DNA of 64,000 nucleotides from an uncultured Pseudomonadales bacterium (lineage in GTDB: Bacteria > Pseudomonadota > Gammaproteobacteria > Pseudomonadales > Pseudohongiellaceae). A program made the translations under genes and the position numbers. The notes below the pieces were generated by a model. That model saw only the letters and a program-made list of their open reading frames with translations, searched no databases and was not told the DNA's origin. Of this stretch, positions 12,024-20,373 are shown one piece after another (positions within the stretch are counted from its first letter, which is position 1; the number at the start of each line of letters is the position of its first letter). The stretch covers positions 2,501 through 66,500 of the forward strand of contig CASIAB010000009.1 of the NCBI GenBank assembly GCA_949372635.1, read 5' to 3'.

Positions 12024-13652
12024 ATGAAGTTATCGGTATTATTAAAAACCAAATTGTTTTCTGCATTCCTTCTTCTCTGTTTAGTAAGCAGCAATGTTAT
12101 AGCCGACACACCTTTCGAGGCACTTCTGGCTGATGAGGTAAACGGCGCCGACTGGCTTTCTTATTCCGGCGGGTATAAGTCGCAGCGTTTTTCTCCGCTG
12201 AGCCAGATCAATACCGTCAACGTGGATCAGCTGAAAGTGATGTGGGCATATCAAATGCAGCCTACAGGAATAAGCGGGGCGGCTCTGCAAGAAACGACAC
12301 CTCTCGTGGCGGATAATGTCATGTATATAACGGAATCGCCTAGCAGCGTGACCGCGCTGGACACGCGCACGGGTAGGGTGTTGTGGCATTTCTTTCCGGA
12401 CATTACCAACGACGTTTTAAATATCGGTTTTCCACGAATTAATCGTGGAGTTGCTCTGTTGGATGACAATGTGTATGTAGCCACGTTAGATGCGCGCCTC
12501 TTCGCTCTCGATGCACGGACCGGTGCTGTGCGTTGGGAGACAATGGTCGCGGATAACGCCGCAGGCTTTTCGCTGACTCTGGCCCCGCTGGCGTTGAACG
12601 GGAAAATTGTAGTGGGTGTGAGCGGTGCTGAGGCTGGCGTGCGCGGCTATATCGATGCATACGACTCCGAGACGGGCGAGCGACTGTGGCGGACCTTTAC
12701 AGTGCCAGCTCCTGGGGAGCCTGGCAGTGAAACTTGGCAGGGCGACGACTGGCAGACCGGCGGTGGTTCTACATGGCTGACTGGATCCTACGACCCAGAA
12801 TTGGATTTATTGTATTGGACTACAGGAAATCCTGCGCCAGATTGGAACGGCGACCTACGCCCCGGCGACAATCTATTTACCTGCGCGGTGCTGGCACTAG
12901 ACCCCGATACCGGCGAGATGAAATGGTTTTTCCAATACACGCCGCACGATACTCATGACTGGGATGCGAATCAGATTCCCGTATTGGTTGATGGTGAGTT
13001 CGAAGGCCAGCAGCGTAAGCTTCTCGCTTTGGCGAATCGCAATGCATTCTATTACTTGCTGGATCGAGAAACAGGAGAATACCTGTTAGGTGAAGAGTAT
13101 TCATTCCAGACCTGGTCTGAAGGTATAGATGATAACGGTAGGCCTATCGTAATTCCAAATACAGAGCCAATGCGCGACGGCAACCTAGTTTGGCCTAGTC
13201 TTCAAGGTGCTACCAACTGGTTCTCTCCTTCGTACAATCCGCAGACCGAACAGTTCTTTGTTCCGAATCGTCGCATGGGTGCAATCTACTTCAAATCTGA
13301 TGTGGAGTACGTGCTGGGCATGCCTTTCTTAGGTGGCGGTGAACAGCCGTTGGACGGTGACGATGCCTCTGGAGCTATCCTAGCGTTAGATGTAATGACA
13401 GGTGAACAGCAGTGGGAGTTTGAGTTGCAGACTCCTCCCTGGTCAGGCGTTATGGCGACAGCTGGAGGCCTGGTATTCGGTGCCAGTAATGAGGGCAATT
13501 TCTTCGCCTTGGATGCGGAAGATGGAAATCCTCTGTGGTTTTTTAATACTGGTGCTCACATTCGCACCAATCCCATGGGGTTCTCCGTGGATGGCAATCA
13601 GCGCGTTGCGATTATTGGTGGGCAGACCCTATTCGTATTCGGGTTAGATTAA
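12024..13652 (+). CDS. PQQ-dependent dehydrogenase, exported
   Basis: Periplasmic quinoprotein of about 542 residues. ATG 12024 follows GGAG by nine bases; the frame is open five codons earlier but only from a TTG. A signal peptide (FSAFLLLCLVSSNVIA) precedes an eight-bladed propeller with blade motifs such as ALDTRTGRVLWHF, ALDARTGAVRWE and ALDPDTGEMKWFF. The HDTHDWDANQ segment near residue 310 carries the Asp expected in the active site, and NRNAFYYLLDRETGEYL is typical of alcohol dehydrogenase-type quinoproteins. There is no heme motif here; the diheme cytochrome just upstream supplies it. The substrate is unknown; alcohols are the family default. Confidence 0.92.
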   Translation: MKLSVLLKTKLFSAFLLLCLVSSNVIADTPFEALLADEVNGADWLSYSGGYKSQRFSPLSQINTVNVDQLKVMWAYQMQPTGISGAALQETTPLVADNVMYITESPSSVTALDTRTGRVLWHFFPDITNDVLNIGFPRINRGVALLDDNVYVATLDARLFALDARTGAVRWETMVADNAAGFSLTLAPLALNGKIVVGVSGAEAGVRGYIDAYDSETGERLWRTFTVPAPGEPGSETWQGDDWQTGGGSTWLTGSYDPELDLLYWTTGNPAPDWNGDLRPGDNLFTCAVLALDPDTGEMKWFFQYTPHDTHDWDANQIPVLVDGEFEGQQRKLLALANRNAFYYLLDRETGEYLLGEEYSFQTWSEGIDDNGRPIVIPNTEPMRDGNLVWPSLQGATNWFSPSYNPQTEQFFVPNRRMGAIYFKSDVEYVLGMPFLGGGEQPLDGDDASGAILALDVMTGEQQWEFELQTPPWSGVMATAGGLVFGASNEGNFFALDAEDGNPLWFFNTGAHIRTNPMGFSVDGNQRVAIIGGQTLFVFGLD

Positions 13653-13682
13653 TCGAACAGAATAGGACTGAATACACAAGAG

Positions 13683-14606
13683 CTAGCGCGGTGCCACAAT
13701 AGTTTGTCGTTGGAACTCCAAGCCTTCGATTCCAACACGAACAATATCACCCGGCTTTAAGTAACTTGGCGGAATCATGCCATCGCCTACACCAGCTGGA
13801 GTTCCGGTAAAGATCAGATCGCCGGGATAGAGTGTCATGAACTGGCTCAGATGACTGACGATTTCCTTAACACCAAAGACCATGTCGGCGGTGGTGCCTT
13901 GCTGGCGCATCTCGCCGTTAACTTCTGACCAGATAGATAGGTTCTGTACGTCATCGATATTGTCTGGAGTCACCAGATAGGGGCCGACGGGAGCGAACGT
14001 ATCGGCGCTCTTCCCCTTCGTGAATTGTCCGCCGCGTTCGCGCTGAAAAGCACGTTCGGAAACGTCATGTCCAACAGTGAAGCCAGCGATGTAATCGAAG
14101 ACGTCGTCCTCTGATATATATTGCGCGCGGCGCCCAATTACAATGACAAGTTCTGATTCGTAATCGAGTTTATGACCATCGCGCGGTTGAATCACATTGT
14201 CGAAAGGGCCTGTCAGTGCAGAGGTCGCCTTCATGAATACAAGTGGTTCTGTAGGTAGCTCTACTGCCATTTCCGCCGCGTGATTCACGTAGTTGAAACC
14301 GATGGCGACGATCTTGCCCGTCCCGGTGACTGGCACTCCGAGTCGAGGGCTGCCTTGAATGACTGGCAATTCGCTCATTGGGATCTTTGCAATCTCCTCA
14401 AGTGAGGCTTTAGATAGTGTATCGGGTGTAACGTCATCGATATACGCGGAAAGATCGCGAATCTGACCTTGCGTATCGACTATGCCTGGGCGCTCTTCGC
14501 CTGCAGGGCCAAAACGTACTAGCTTTATTTCTGCGGCATTCAAGAAGCTACTGGATAGAATTAGAGTCATCGCTGTAGTTACAGCGGCAAGTATTCTCTT
14601 AGACAT
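13683..14606 (-). CDS. Fumarylacetoacetate hydrolase-fold protein with signal peptide
   Basis: The 307-residue protein has the FAH C-terminal fold used by hydrolases, hydratases and decarboxylases acting on 2-oxo acids: KIVAIGFNYVNHAAEM, the metal ligands E150 and E152 in DYESELVIVIG, D181 in GHDVSER, KSADTFAPVGPYLVT and FTGTPAGVGDG. It starts with a convincing signal peptide (ILAAVTTAMTLILSSSFLNAAE), which is unusual because most relatives are cytoplasmic. The start has GAGG six bases upstream. It is convergent with the PQQ dehydrogenase, so it is not in that operon. The reaction is not predictable. Confidence 0.88.
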   Translation of the reverse strand: MSKRILAAVTTAMTLILSSSFLNAAEIKLVRFGPAGEERPGIVDTQGQIRDLSAYIDDVTPDTLSKASLEEIAKIPMSELPVIQGSPRLGVPVTGTGKIVAIGFNYVNHAAEMAVELPTEPLVFMKATSALTGPFDNVIQPRDGHKLDYESELVIVIGRRAQYISEDDVFDYIAGFTVGHDVSERAFQRERGGQFTKGKSADTFAPVGPYLVTPDNIDDVQNLSIWSEVNGEMRQQGTTADMVFGVKEIVSHLSQFMTLYPGDLIFTGTPAGVGDGMIPPSYLKPGDIVRVGIEGLEFQRQTIVAPR

Positions 14607-14786
14607 GATAAACCTCGTTACTATTGTTTTCGTCGAATAATTGAACGCTCAGAGTGTAGTGAAAAGTGATCTTTTTGTCTTGTCTAGAATACGAAACCGA
14701 CCGCTAAAGAAAACTTGGCACTGACTAGCCCAGCCAATCATTACTAGTTGGGCCGGCGATATAATAGACAGTTAACAGCTGGAGTC

Positions 14787-16082
14787 TCATAGCTCATGTC
14801 GGCCTTGGTGGCTTTCTACATAGGTGGCTAGCTTGTAGCCAACTTTGCGGAAGGGCTCTGGAGGCATCCAGCTCGCTTGGCCAAATAATTTAGGGACATT
14901 TGGCACTTTCATGCCATGAGCTGCCTCGGCGAGTAATTTTCCGAGGAGAGTCCCCTTAACTGTGCCGCCACCGTTGCAGCCTGCGGATACATAAAGCCCC
15001 GGCTTGAATTCACCCCACACTTGACCTCCATTGAGCGTAAAACCGACGGCGCCACCCCAGCAGTGTTCGAAGTTAAAATCCGGCAGCTGTGGAAAGCGTT
15101 TCTCGAGACGGTGGCGGAGTTCGCCGATGATCATTGCCTGATCCGCCTCCTTCTCATAGCTATGCATGGAGCGTACCATGAGCCTTCCATCGATGGTGCG
15201 ACGTAGGGTGCTGCCGAGACGATGAGTGGGGAGTAGGCCCCAGCTCTCATCGCTGCCTAGATGATCCAGTACAGACTTTTTTAACACTGGTGTTAGAGCC
15301 GCGTAGGTATGCATCGCCACGAGGCGAGAGCTGCCAATGCCTAGTTCCTTGCTGAAGGCATTGTTAGCCAGTACTAGTTTGCGTGCAGTGACTCCGCCGT
15401 TCGGCGTCTGCACCAGCCACCCGCCAAGTTGCTGCTCTAGTTTCAGCGCAGGTGTGTTCTCAAACAGTTGTACCGATTCCGGTAGCAATGACGCTAGCGC
15501 GCGGATTGCTGCTGCGGGTTGTGCGAGGTAGCAGTCTGGAGAATATAGTCCCTCCTGATAAAAGTCCGATCCTATTCTTGATTTAAGTGCAGTCGCATTT
15601 AGGCTTTCATGTTCGAGTCCAGCCGTGTCGAGGAAGGCGCGATAGTTTTGTAGCGACTTCAGTCCAACTTCGCTAGCGGCTGCGCGATAGGTTCCAGCCT
15701 TGGTGATATCTACTTTGTGACCGGATGCATCAATCTCAGCGAGAATTTCTGCCATGGTGCTTGCTGTGAGGCGGTTGCCGAGATTCATCTTCTCTATCTG
15801 ATCTGGATTGGCATCCTCGGCAAGCGCGATCTCCAATAAAAACCCAGAATTGCGTCCGGGGTTGCCTTCACCGATCTCACTGGCATCTATTAAGGCGATG
15901 CCAGCCTCGGGAGACAGGCTACGCCAGCGTTTAGCTGCGGATATCCCAGTCCATCCAGCGCCAATGATTAGCACATCGACAGAGATATTTTTTCCCAGAG
16001 CAGGGCTTGCCTCGCGTGCAGGTAGCAGCGCGTTCCAACCGCTCTTCAATTTGTAATTGGGGAAAGCTTTTCGATTAGACAT
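14787..16082 (-). CDS. FAD-dependent oxidoreductase, DAO/PuuB-like
   Basis: Flavoprotein of 431 residues in the D-amino-acid-oxidase superfamily, probably oxidising a C-N bond of an amine or amino acid. The dinucleotide-binding motif VLIIGAGWTGISAA lies near residue 35, followed by EGNPGRNSGFL, which replaces the ASGRNGG loop seen in gamma-glutamylputrescine oxidases. The C-terminal FAD motif GLYVSAGCNGGG is present. It begins three bases after the stop of the upstream DUF2855 gene, so the two are translationally linked. There is no signal peptide. A specific substrate cannot be assigned. Confidence 0.87.
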   Translation of the reverse strand: MSNRKAFPNYKLKSGWNALLPAREASPALGKNISVDVLIIGAGWTGISAAKRWRSLSPEAGIALIDASEIGEGNPGRNSGFLLEIALAEDANPDQIEKMNLGNRLTASTMAEILAEIDASGHKVDITKAGTYRAAASEVGLKSLQNYRAFLDTAGLEHESLNATALKSRIGSDFYQEGLYSPDCYLAQPAAAIRALASLLPESVQLFENTPALKLEQQLGGWLVQTPNGGVTARKLVLANNAFSKELGIGSSRLVAMHTYAALTPVLKKSVLDHLGSDESWGLLPTHRLGSTLRRTIDGRLMVRSMHSYEKEADQAMIIGELRHRLEKRFPQLPDFNFEHCWGGAVGFTLNGGQVWGEFKPGLYVSAGCNGGGTVKGTLLGKLLAEAAHGMKVPNVPKLFGQASWMPPEPFRKVGYKLATYVESHQGRHEL

Positions 16083-16085
16083 AAG

Positions 16086-17192
16086 CTAATTGATGTCAGT
16101 CCATAGTTCTATCACTAGGGCTTTCTCGGGGGGCAACTTGCCCGCACAGACATCAGCGTAAATGTCGGAGAGTTTCTCAACACCGTCCAGCGCCTCAATT
16201 TTTATCCAGAGGGCACTGCGTTTACATGATTCATAGATAAATTGTGATGACTTAGAGTCGAATCCTTCGTGCCCCCATTCTTTTATACGCATTTGAATAT
16301 GGCTGGGTGCGAAGAAGAACTCTCTCTTATTCGCGGGGATACCTGTATCTTTTCCACCTTCGCTCCAGTGTGTTAGTCCTACGTTTAGGCAATGAACTAA
16401 GCTGTCGCCGAGGTTTGCGTGTATGTCCGCTAGTAATTGAGAGTTGCCTGACATGTCCACAATCACCGTAGGTATCGATGCGTCGATTTCTCCTAATTCG
16501 TCATAGTTCATTGTTTTGTCATACAGGCCAAGGCTCGCAACCCATGCTTGATTGCGCTTTGAGGTGAGGCCGATCGAAGTGGGGGCATCAGTGTCTGCGG
16601 CTAGTGCGTAGCCCAGGCCGATGCTGGTCTTGCTCGAAGCACTAATAACGATAACCTGCTTAGCGCCATACCAAGCATTGTGCTGCAGGCTGTCCCACAA
16701 GCAGAATGAGGTAATATACAAAGGCCACAGGAGCATACGCATATTGTCCATGCTGCTGTCATGGTCTGCCTCCTTGCCCACTCTTCGATAAGTGTTGTAA
16801 CCCGGCGGCAATTTGGAACGGTGTTCGGCACCATCAACCAGCCGGTTCTCTAATACCTTTATGTTCTGCATCTTCAGATAGCTATTGGTAGGATAGTAGC
16901 CAAATATTCGTTCACCGGCGTCGACGCCCTCTGCGCTGCTAGCAACCACATCGGCGAATCCCCATACAGGAATGATGCCCCACGTTTCATTCTCGTTGCT
17001 CGAGGCTGGGAAGAACTGCCAGTAGCCTAATTGATCGCCGGCTACGGCATAGGTAACGTTGTTCGCACTGAAACCAAATTTGTCCACCTTTAATAAAATC
17101 TCGCCGGCCACGAGGGGAGTGCCAATATCCAATTCCGATTCAACTACTCGGCTTTTCATAATATCGCTCTTCAATATTTGTAATTCGTTCAT
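16086..17192 (-). CDS. DUF2855 family protein
   Basis: A 368-residue cytoplasmic protein. The N-terminal segment (LLKVDKFGFSANNVTYAVAGD) and the middle VIVISASSKTSIGLGYAL resemble the DUF2855 family, which has a medium-chain dehydrogenase-like layout but lacks zinc ligands. No catalytic function is established. Its stop codon is three bases from the start of the DAO-like oxidoreductase, so both are expressed together; a joint role in the catabolism of an amino or keto compound is inference. AAAGGG precedes the ATG. Confidence 0.85.
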   Translation of the reverse strand: MNELQILKSDIMKSRVVESELDIGTPLVAGEILLKVDKFGFSANNVTYAVAGDQLGYWQFFPASSNENETWGIIPVWGFADVVASSAEGVDAGERIFGYYPTNSYLKMQNIKVLENRLVDGAEHRSKLPPGYNTYRRVGKEADHDSSMDNMRMLLWPLYITSFCLWDSLQHNAWYGAKQVIVISASSKTSIGLGYALAADTDAPTSIGLTSKRNQAWVASLGLYDKTMNYDELGEIDASIPTVIVDMSGNSQLLADIHANLGDSLVHCLNVGLTHWSEGGKDTGIPANKREFFFAPSHIQMRIKEWGHEGFDSKSSQFIYESCKRSALWIKIEALDGVEKLSDIYADVCAGKLPPEKALVIELWTDIN

Positions 17193-17341
17193 TCAGGGCC
17201 CTTTGCTCTTTTCTGATACTCGTTCATACCTACCAGTATAAGAATACTACTGAGTATGCATATGGCGCGAATGCCATTGAGTATGATGCTTAAGTTGCGA
17301 ATAGGCTAGATTGAGGTGGGGCCTCGTTCGGGGAGCGGGGG

Positions 17342-17751
17342 TTACAGCGAGCAGTGCTTTACAGCCTCTTGTATTGTTTGCTCAGAATCAGACGCAAAGT
17401 TTGTTGCGCTGGGGCACCCAAATTTTCTCAGATCATTGACAGCGGTATAATGGCGGTATTGATGATACTCGAATAATTCCAGGCTAGGCAAAGCCGCGAA
17501 AGTCTCAGCAGCTGCTCTGAAAAATTCTTGAGCTAGCTCTTTTAGCCCTTTGCTGCTGTGATTCCTGCGACAAGATTCGGCGCGGCGAGTTGTGACTGGC
17601 GATTATTCTTGATTGAGAAATCTCCTTCCGTACTGCCCGACATATTCCTAAAAATGCGAAGACTGTTACCTTGTAAGACGAGTTCTGAACCGAACATCTT
17701 GCGTTCTATGCGTTCTATGCGTTCTATGCGTGCTTGGCGAATATGCTCCAC
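17342..17751 (-). pseudogene. Frameshifted hypothetical gene with IER repeats
   Basis: A GTG-started frame (17751 down to 17542) reads VEHIRQAR, then three I-E-R repeats, then KMFGSELVLQGNSLRIFRN and ends at TAA. Immediately beyond, a neighbouring frame continues protein-like to TAA 17342-17344 with segments KGLKELAQEFFRAAAETF and LPSLELFEYHQYRHYTAVND. The two halves join if one base is shifted near 17555-17575. I do not recognise the product. The strong alanine-rich helix and clean stop argue that the second half was once coding. It lies downstream of 17772-18311 in the same direction. Confidence 0.4.
17701..17731 (+). repeat. 9-bp tandem repeat, three copies
   Basis: The unit GCGTTCTAT is repeated three times perfectly, followed by a partial fourth GCGT. 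On the minus strand it encodes the I-E-R repeats of the hypothetical frame. Because the unit is a multiple of three, copy changes would keep the frame. Confidence 0.85.
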
Positions 17752-17771
17752 GCTGAATTCGATTTTTTCAC

Positions 17772-18311
17772 TTATGTCTTAAATATTCCCAACACGGAAT
17801 CATTTGTCTGGCACGCAATTTTAAGGATGTTGCCAGCGGAGGATAGCAAGCCATCAGATTCTAAAAGGCCCGAACTATCCCAGACGTTGAGCACTATATT
17901 TTTATCGTCCATGTATTGGTCTTCGTAGTAATATCGCGCGAGGTTACGACATCGCTCAAGAGTAATCTCGACAAACGCTGGTGCAAAACGAACACCGGTA
18001 TAGTGCCCTAGTAGAAATAGGCCCAAGGCGAATGCTACATAGCCCGACCAGAAGACAGCCATGTCAGTAAAAATATTAATGTTAAAGCACAGAATCATGG
18101 CAGCGACGGAAGTCGCATAATGGACTTTGAATTTAAGCCAGAAATGTTGTTCTTTGTCTTTAATACGATGCCCCTCTTCGAGCGAGCGAATAGCACGATC
18201 AATCTGCGCATCATCGACGCCAAAATTTTCAGGCTTGCAGTTTCGCTGAAGGGCGGAAGTAGAATCCTGAGCCACAAAAAAGGGGCCGTCTAGGCCCCTT
18301 TCTACAAACAT
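17772..18311 (-). CDS. 2TM-domain-like membrane protein, start uncertain
   Basis: Up to 179 residues, with an amphipathic N-terminal region (IDRAIRSLEEGHRIKDKE), two hydrophobic segments (YATSVAAMILCFNINIFT and VFWSGYVAFALGLFLLGHY) and a soluble tail. The arrangement resembles the bacterial 2TM domain family, often found in small regulators or membrane anchors. The longest frame starts at 18311, but those first codons lie inside a strong terminator hairpin (18276-18300), so either the true start is later or expression is by read-through. No ATG occurs between the hairpin and the first membrane segment. Function unknown. Confidence 0.55.
   Translation of the reverse strand: MFVERGLDGPFFVAQDSTSALQRNCKPENFGVDDAQIDRAIRSLEEGHRIKDKEQHFWLKFKVHYATSVAAMILCFNINIFTDMAVFWSGYVAFALGLFLLGHYTGVRFAPAFVEITLERCRNLARYYYEDQYMDDKNIVLNVWDSSGLLESDGLLSSAGNILKIACQTNDSVLGIFKT
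18276..18300 (-). terminator. Intrinsic terminator of the PQQ sugar dehydrogenase
   Basis: Read on the minus strand, AAGGGGCC (complement of 18293-18300) pairs with GGCCCCTT (complement of 18280-18287) around a five-base loop, followed by a T run from the A tract at 18276-18281. It sits 24 bp past the dehydrogenase stop. Confidence 0.85.
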
Positions 18312-18323
18312 TGAGCGCAGGTC

Positions 18324-19493
18324 TTAGTCGGCGGGCTCTAAGCGAACAACCGAAGTTGGGTCGCCGTTGCGATCGGAAACAGCTAAGTAGATGTAGCCAT
18401 CAAGGCCCTGGCGCACGTCACGGATTCGACCGATGTCATACACAAGAGTTTCTTCTACAACTACGTTACTGTAGTCGTCAGACAGTTGTAAGCGAGCAAG
18501 TTGCTCCCCGACTAAAGAGCCAGAGAAGATGTTGCCATACCACATTGGGAACTTATCGCCTGTGTAGACCATGAGGCCCGATGTAGCGATTGACGGTACC
18601 CAGAACTGCGCAGGTTGTACCATGCCTTCTTCACTGATGCCGACGTGGATAGGTCTGCCAAATGCACCATAGTTTGCGCCGCGACCAACTACAGGCCAGC
18701 CATAGTTATTGCCAGGCTCGATGCGATTAATTTCATCGCCGCCTTGCGGTCCGTGTTCAGACTCCCAAAGATCACCTGTCTCCGGGTGAATCGCTAGACC
18801 TTGAGGGCTGCGGTGACCGTAGCTCCAGATTTCAGGAAGCATGCCTGACTGTCCGACAAACGGATTGTCATTCGGTACAGTGCCATCATCATTCAGACGC
18901 ACAACAACGCCTTGGTGATTGCTGCGATCCTGTGCAGGATGAGCGCGCAGAGCGGCTTCATCTCCTACCGGAGGAGCCATGCGATCGCCTAGCGTTAGGA
19001 ACATGTAGCCTTCGTCATCGAAAACGATCTTGCCGCCGTAGTGTCCAAAGCCGACTGCTTGTGCTTCGAAGATTTCTACGACATTGGTCAGCCGGTCATT
19101 TTCAAAACGACCGCGCGCAATAGCTGTTGCGGAGCTGCCCTCAGTTTTCTTGGAATAGGTAAGATAGACCCAACGGTTGTCGTTGAAATTTGGATGAGGC
19201 AATACGTCAAACAAACCACCTTGGCCTTCATAAAATACATCTGGAACTCCGGGAACCGCTTCAGGAAGAAGGCTTCCATCACGAACGACTCTCAGGCGGC
19301 CGGGTTTTTCTGTAATTAGCATATCGCCACCTGGCAGCCAGGCCATAGACCATGGTTGTACCAGATCCTCAGCTACCGTCACGACTGTGTAGTCATGGTT
19401 GGCTGCATGATATACGTCCGACTGCGCGTTAACGCCAGCTGCAGCAGTTGCTAGTAGGGCGGTACCGGCAAGTTTTAACAAATTGCGAAACAT
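18324..19493 (-). CDS. Soluble PQQ-dependent aldose/sorbosone-type sugar dehydrogenase
   Basis: Exported 389-residue six-bladed propeller of the glucose/sorbosone dehydrogenase family, like E. coli YliI (Asd). A signal peptide (LAGTALLATAAAGVNAQ) is followed by LVQPWSMAWLPGGDMLITEKPGRLRVV, GQGGLFDVLPHPNF, GHYGGKIVF (active-site His) and SYGHRSPQGLAIHPETGDLWESEHGPQGGDEIN, all hallmark motifs. It is unrelated in fold to the eight-bladed quinoproteins nearby although it uses the same cofactor. The start has AGAGAGGAA. A terminator follows the stop. The substrate is probably an aldose sugar, oxidised to the lactone. Confidence 0.92.
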   Translation of the reverse strand: MFRNLLKLAGTALLATAAAGVNAQSDVYHAANHDYTVVTVAEDLVQPWSMAWLPGGDMLITEKPGRLRVVRDGSLLPEAVPGVPDVFYEGQGGLFDVLPHPNFNDNRWVYLTYSKKTEGSSATAIARGRFENDRLTNVVEIFEAQAVGFGHYGGKIVFDDEGYMFLTLGDRMAPPVGDEAALRAHPAQDRSNHQGVVVRLNDDGTVPNDNPFVGQSGMLPEIWSYGHRSPQGLAIHPETGDLWESEHGPQGGDEINRIEPGNNYGWPVVGRGANYGAFGRPIHVGISEEGMVQPAQFWVPSIATSGLMVYTGDKFPMWYGNIFSGSLVGEQLARLQLSDDYSNVVVEETLVYDIGRIRDVRQGLDGYIYLAVSDRNGDPTSVVRLEPAD

Positions 19494-19522
19494 AATGTAT
19501 TCCTCTCTAGTTCAAATCAATT

Positions 19523-19553
19523 CAGGCTCGCCTATACAAGATAGGCGAGCCTG
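19523..19553. other. Perfect 13-bp inverted repeat hairpin
   Basis: CAGGCTCGCCTAT (19523-19535) and ATAGGCGAGCCTG (19541-19553) form a perfect stem with loop ACAAG between two same-strand genes. No T run follows on either strand, so it may be a weak terminator, processing site or attenuator between 19584-19979 and the sugar dehydrogenase. Confidence 0.7.
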
Positions 19554-19583
19554 TTAAACGGGTACTTCCTGACAACTAACCCT

Positions 19584-19979
19584 CTATGGGTATAGTTGTG
19601 CTAGTTCAGCCTTCGCGTCCGCACTTGCCGTGTGATTGAGGCTTGCGATAATTCCGGCCAATGCCTTTGCTCGATCAGGAGCTCCGTCATTTGCCTGGAT
19701 CGCTGCCATGGCAGTTTTGCCTTCTGCATTCGTAGCATGCTCGATATTGACTACGGCGCTGGCCATAGCGTGTATGCCAACTGCCAATGCGGAATCGTCG
19801 ATGATCGCATTGAGTGCCATTTTGTCAGCATCCGAAGGAAAATGATTAATGCTGGCAACGATGTCAGCAATTTGCTTCGCTGCAGCTAAATTGGCTGTGT
19901 TGTCTTGGGCTACTGAAAACTGCGAAAAAAGTCCGATAGCAGCTATCAGTAGGAACTTTTGTAAGTATGTATTCTTCAT
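19584..19979 (-). CDS. Small exported protein, unknown function
   Basis: A 131-residue protein with a clear signal peptide (KFLLIAAIGLFSQFSVAQ) and an alanine-rich helical body with two similar helix pairs: ADIVASINHFPSDADKMAL and AGIIASLNHTASADAKAEL. This internal similarity suggests a duplicated helical unit. AGGAGAT lies before the ATG. It precedes the PQQ sugar dehydrogenase in the same direction, separated by a perfect hairpin. I do not recognise a family. Confidence 0.75.
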   Translation of the reverse strand: MKNTYLQKFLLIAAIGLFSQFSVAQDNTANLAAAKQIADIVASINHFPSDADKMALNAIIDDSALAVGIHAMASAVVNIEHATNAEGKTAMAAIQANDGAPDRAKALAGIIASLNHTASADAKAELAQLYP

Positions 19980-20373
19980 AGTTATCTCCTAGTCTTGGAA
20001 TTCCGAGATAAAACTACCTCTGAGTTTATCTCAGTAATCTAGGAATAAATAGCCGTTTTAGATGTCTAGCAGCTGGTAGAGTGAAGTTTTTTAGCGGTAG
20101 GTGGACGCATGACTTTACTCGTTACCAAAGGTTTACAAGCCTGCTTATTCATATTTGGTTAAGCATCTGATATCTATCATGGTTTTGGAAACACGCTGCA
20201 GTAGTGCACTTGATTGTAGGAGAGAGATTGCTTATCCTTCCCCTCCCGCATATAGCAGATGATTAATGATCCGAATTGAGTGTCTCTTGGGTGTGGTTTA
20301 AGGCGGTAAGACGCCGCAGTCGGCCCATTAAACGGGTGCATAGGAATTAAAGAATTATTATCTGGAGATTTAG
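19980..20373. other. Intergenic gap, divergent promoters
   Basis: This 394-bp gap lies between the divergent small exported protein and the PQQ dehydrogenase. I saw no clear operator or RNA. A 75-codon minus-strand frame here overlaps the dehydrogenase start and does not look coding. Confidence 0.4.
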
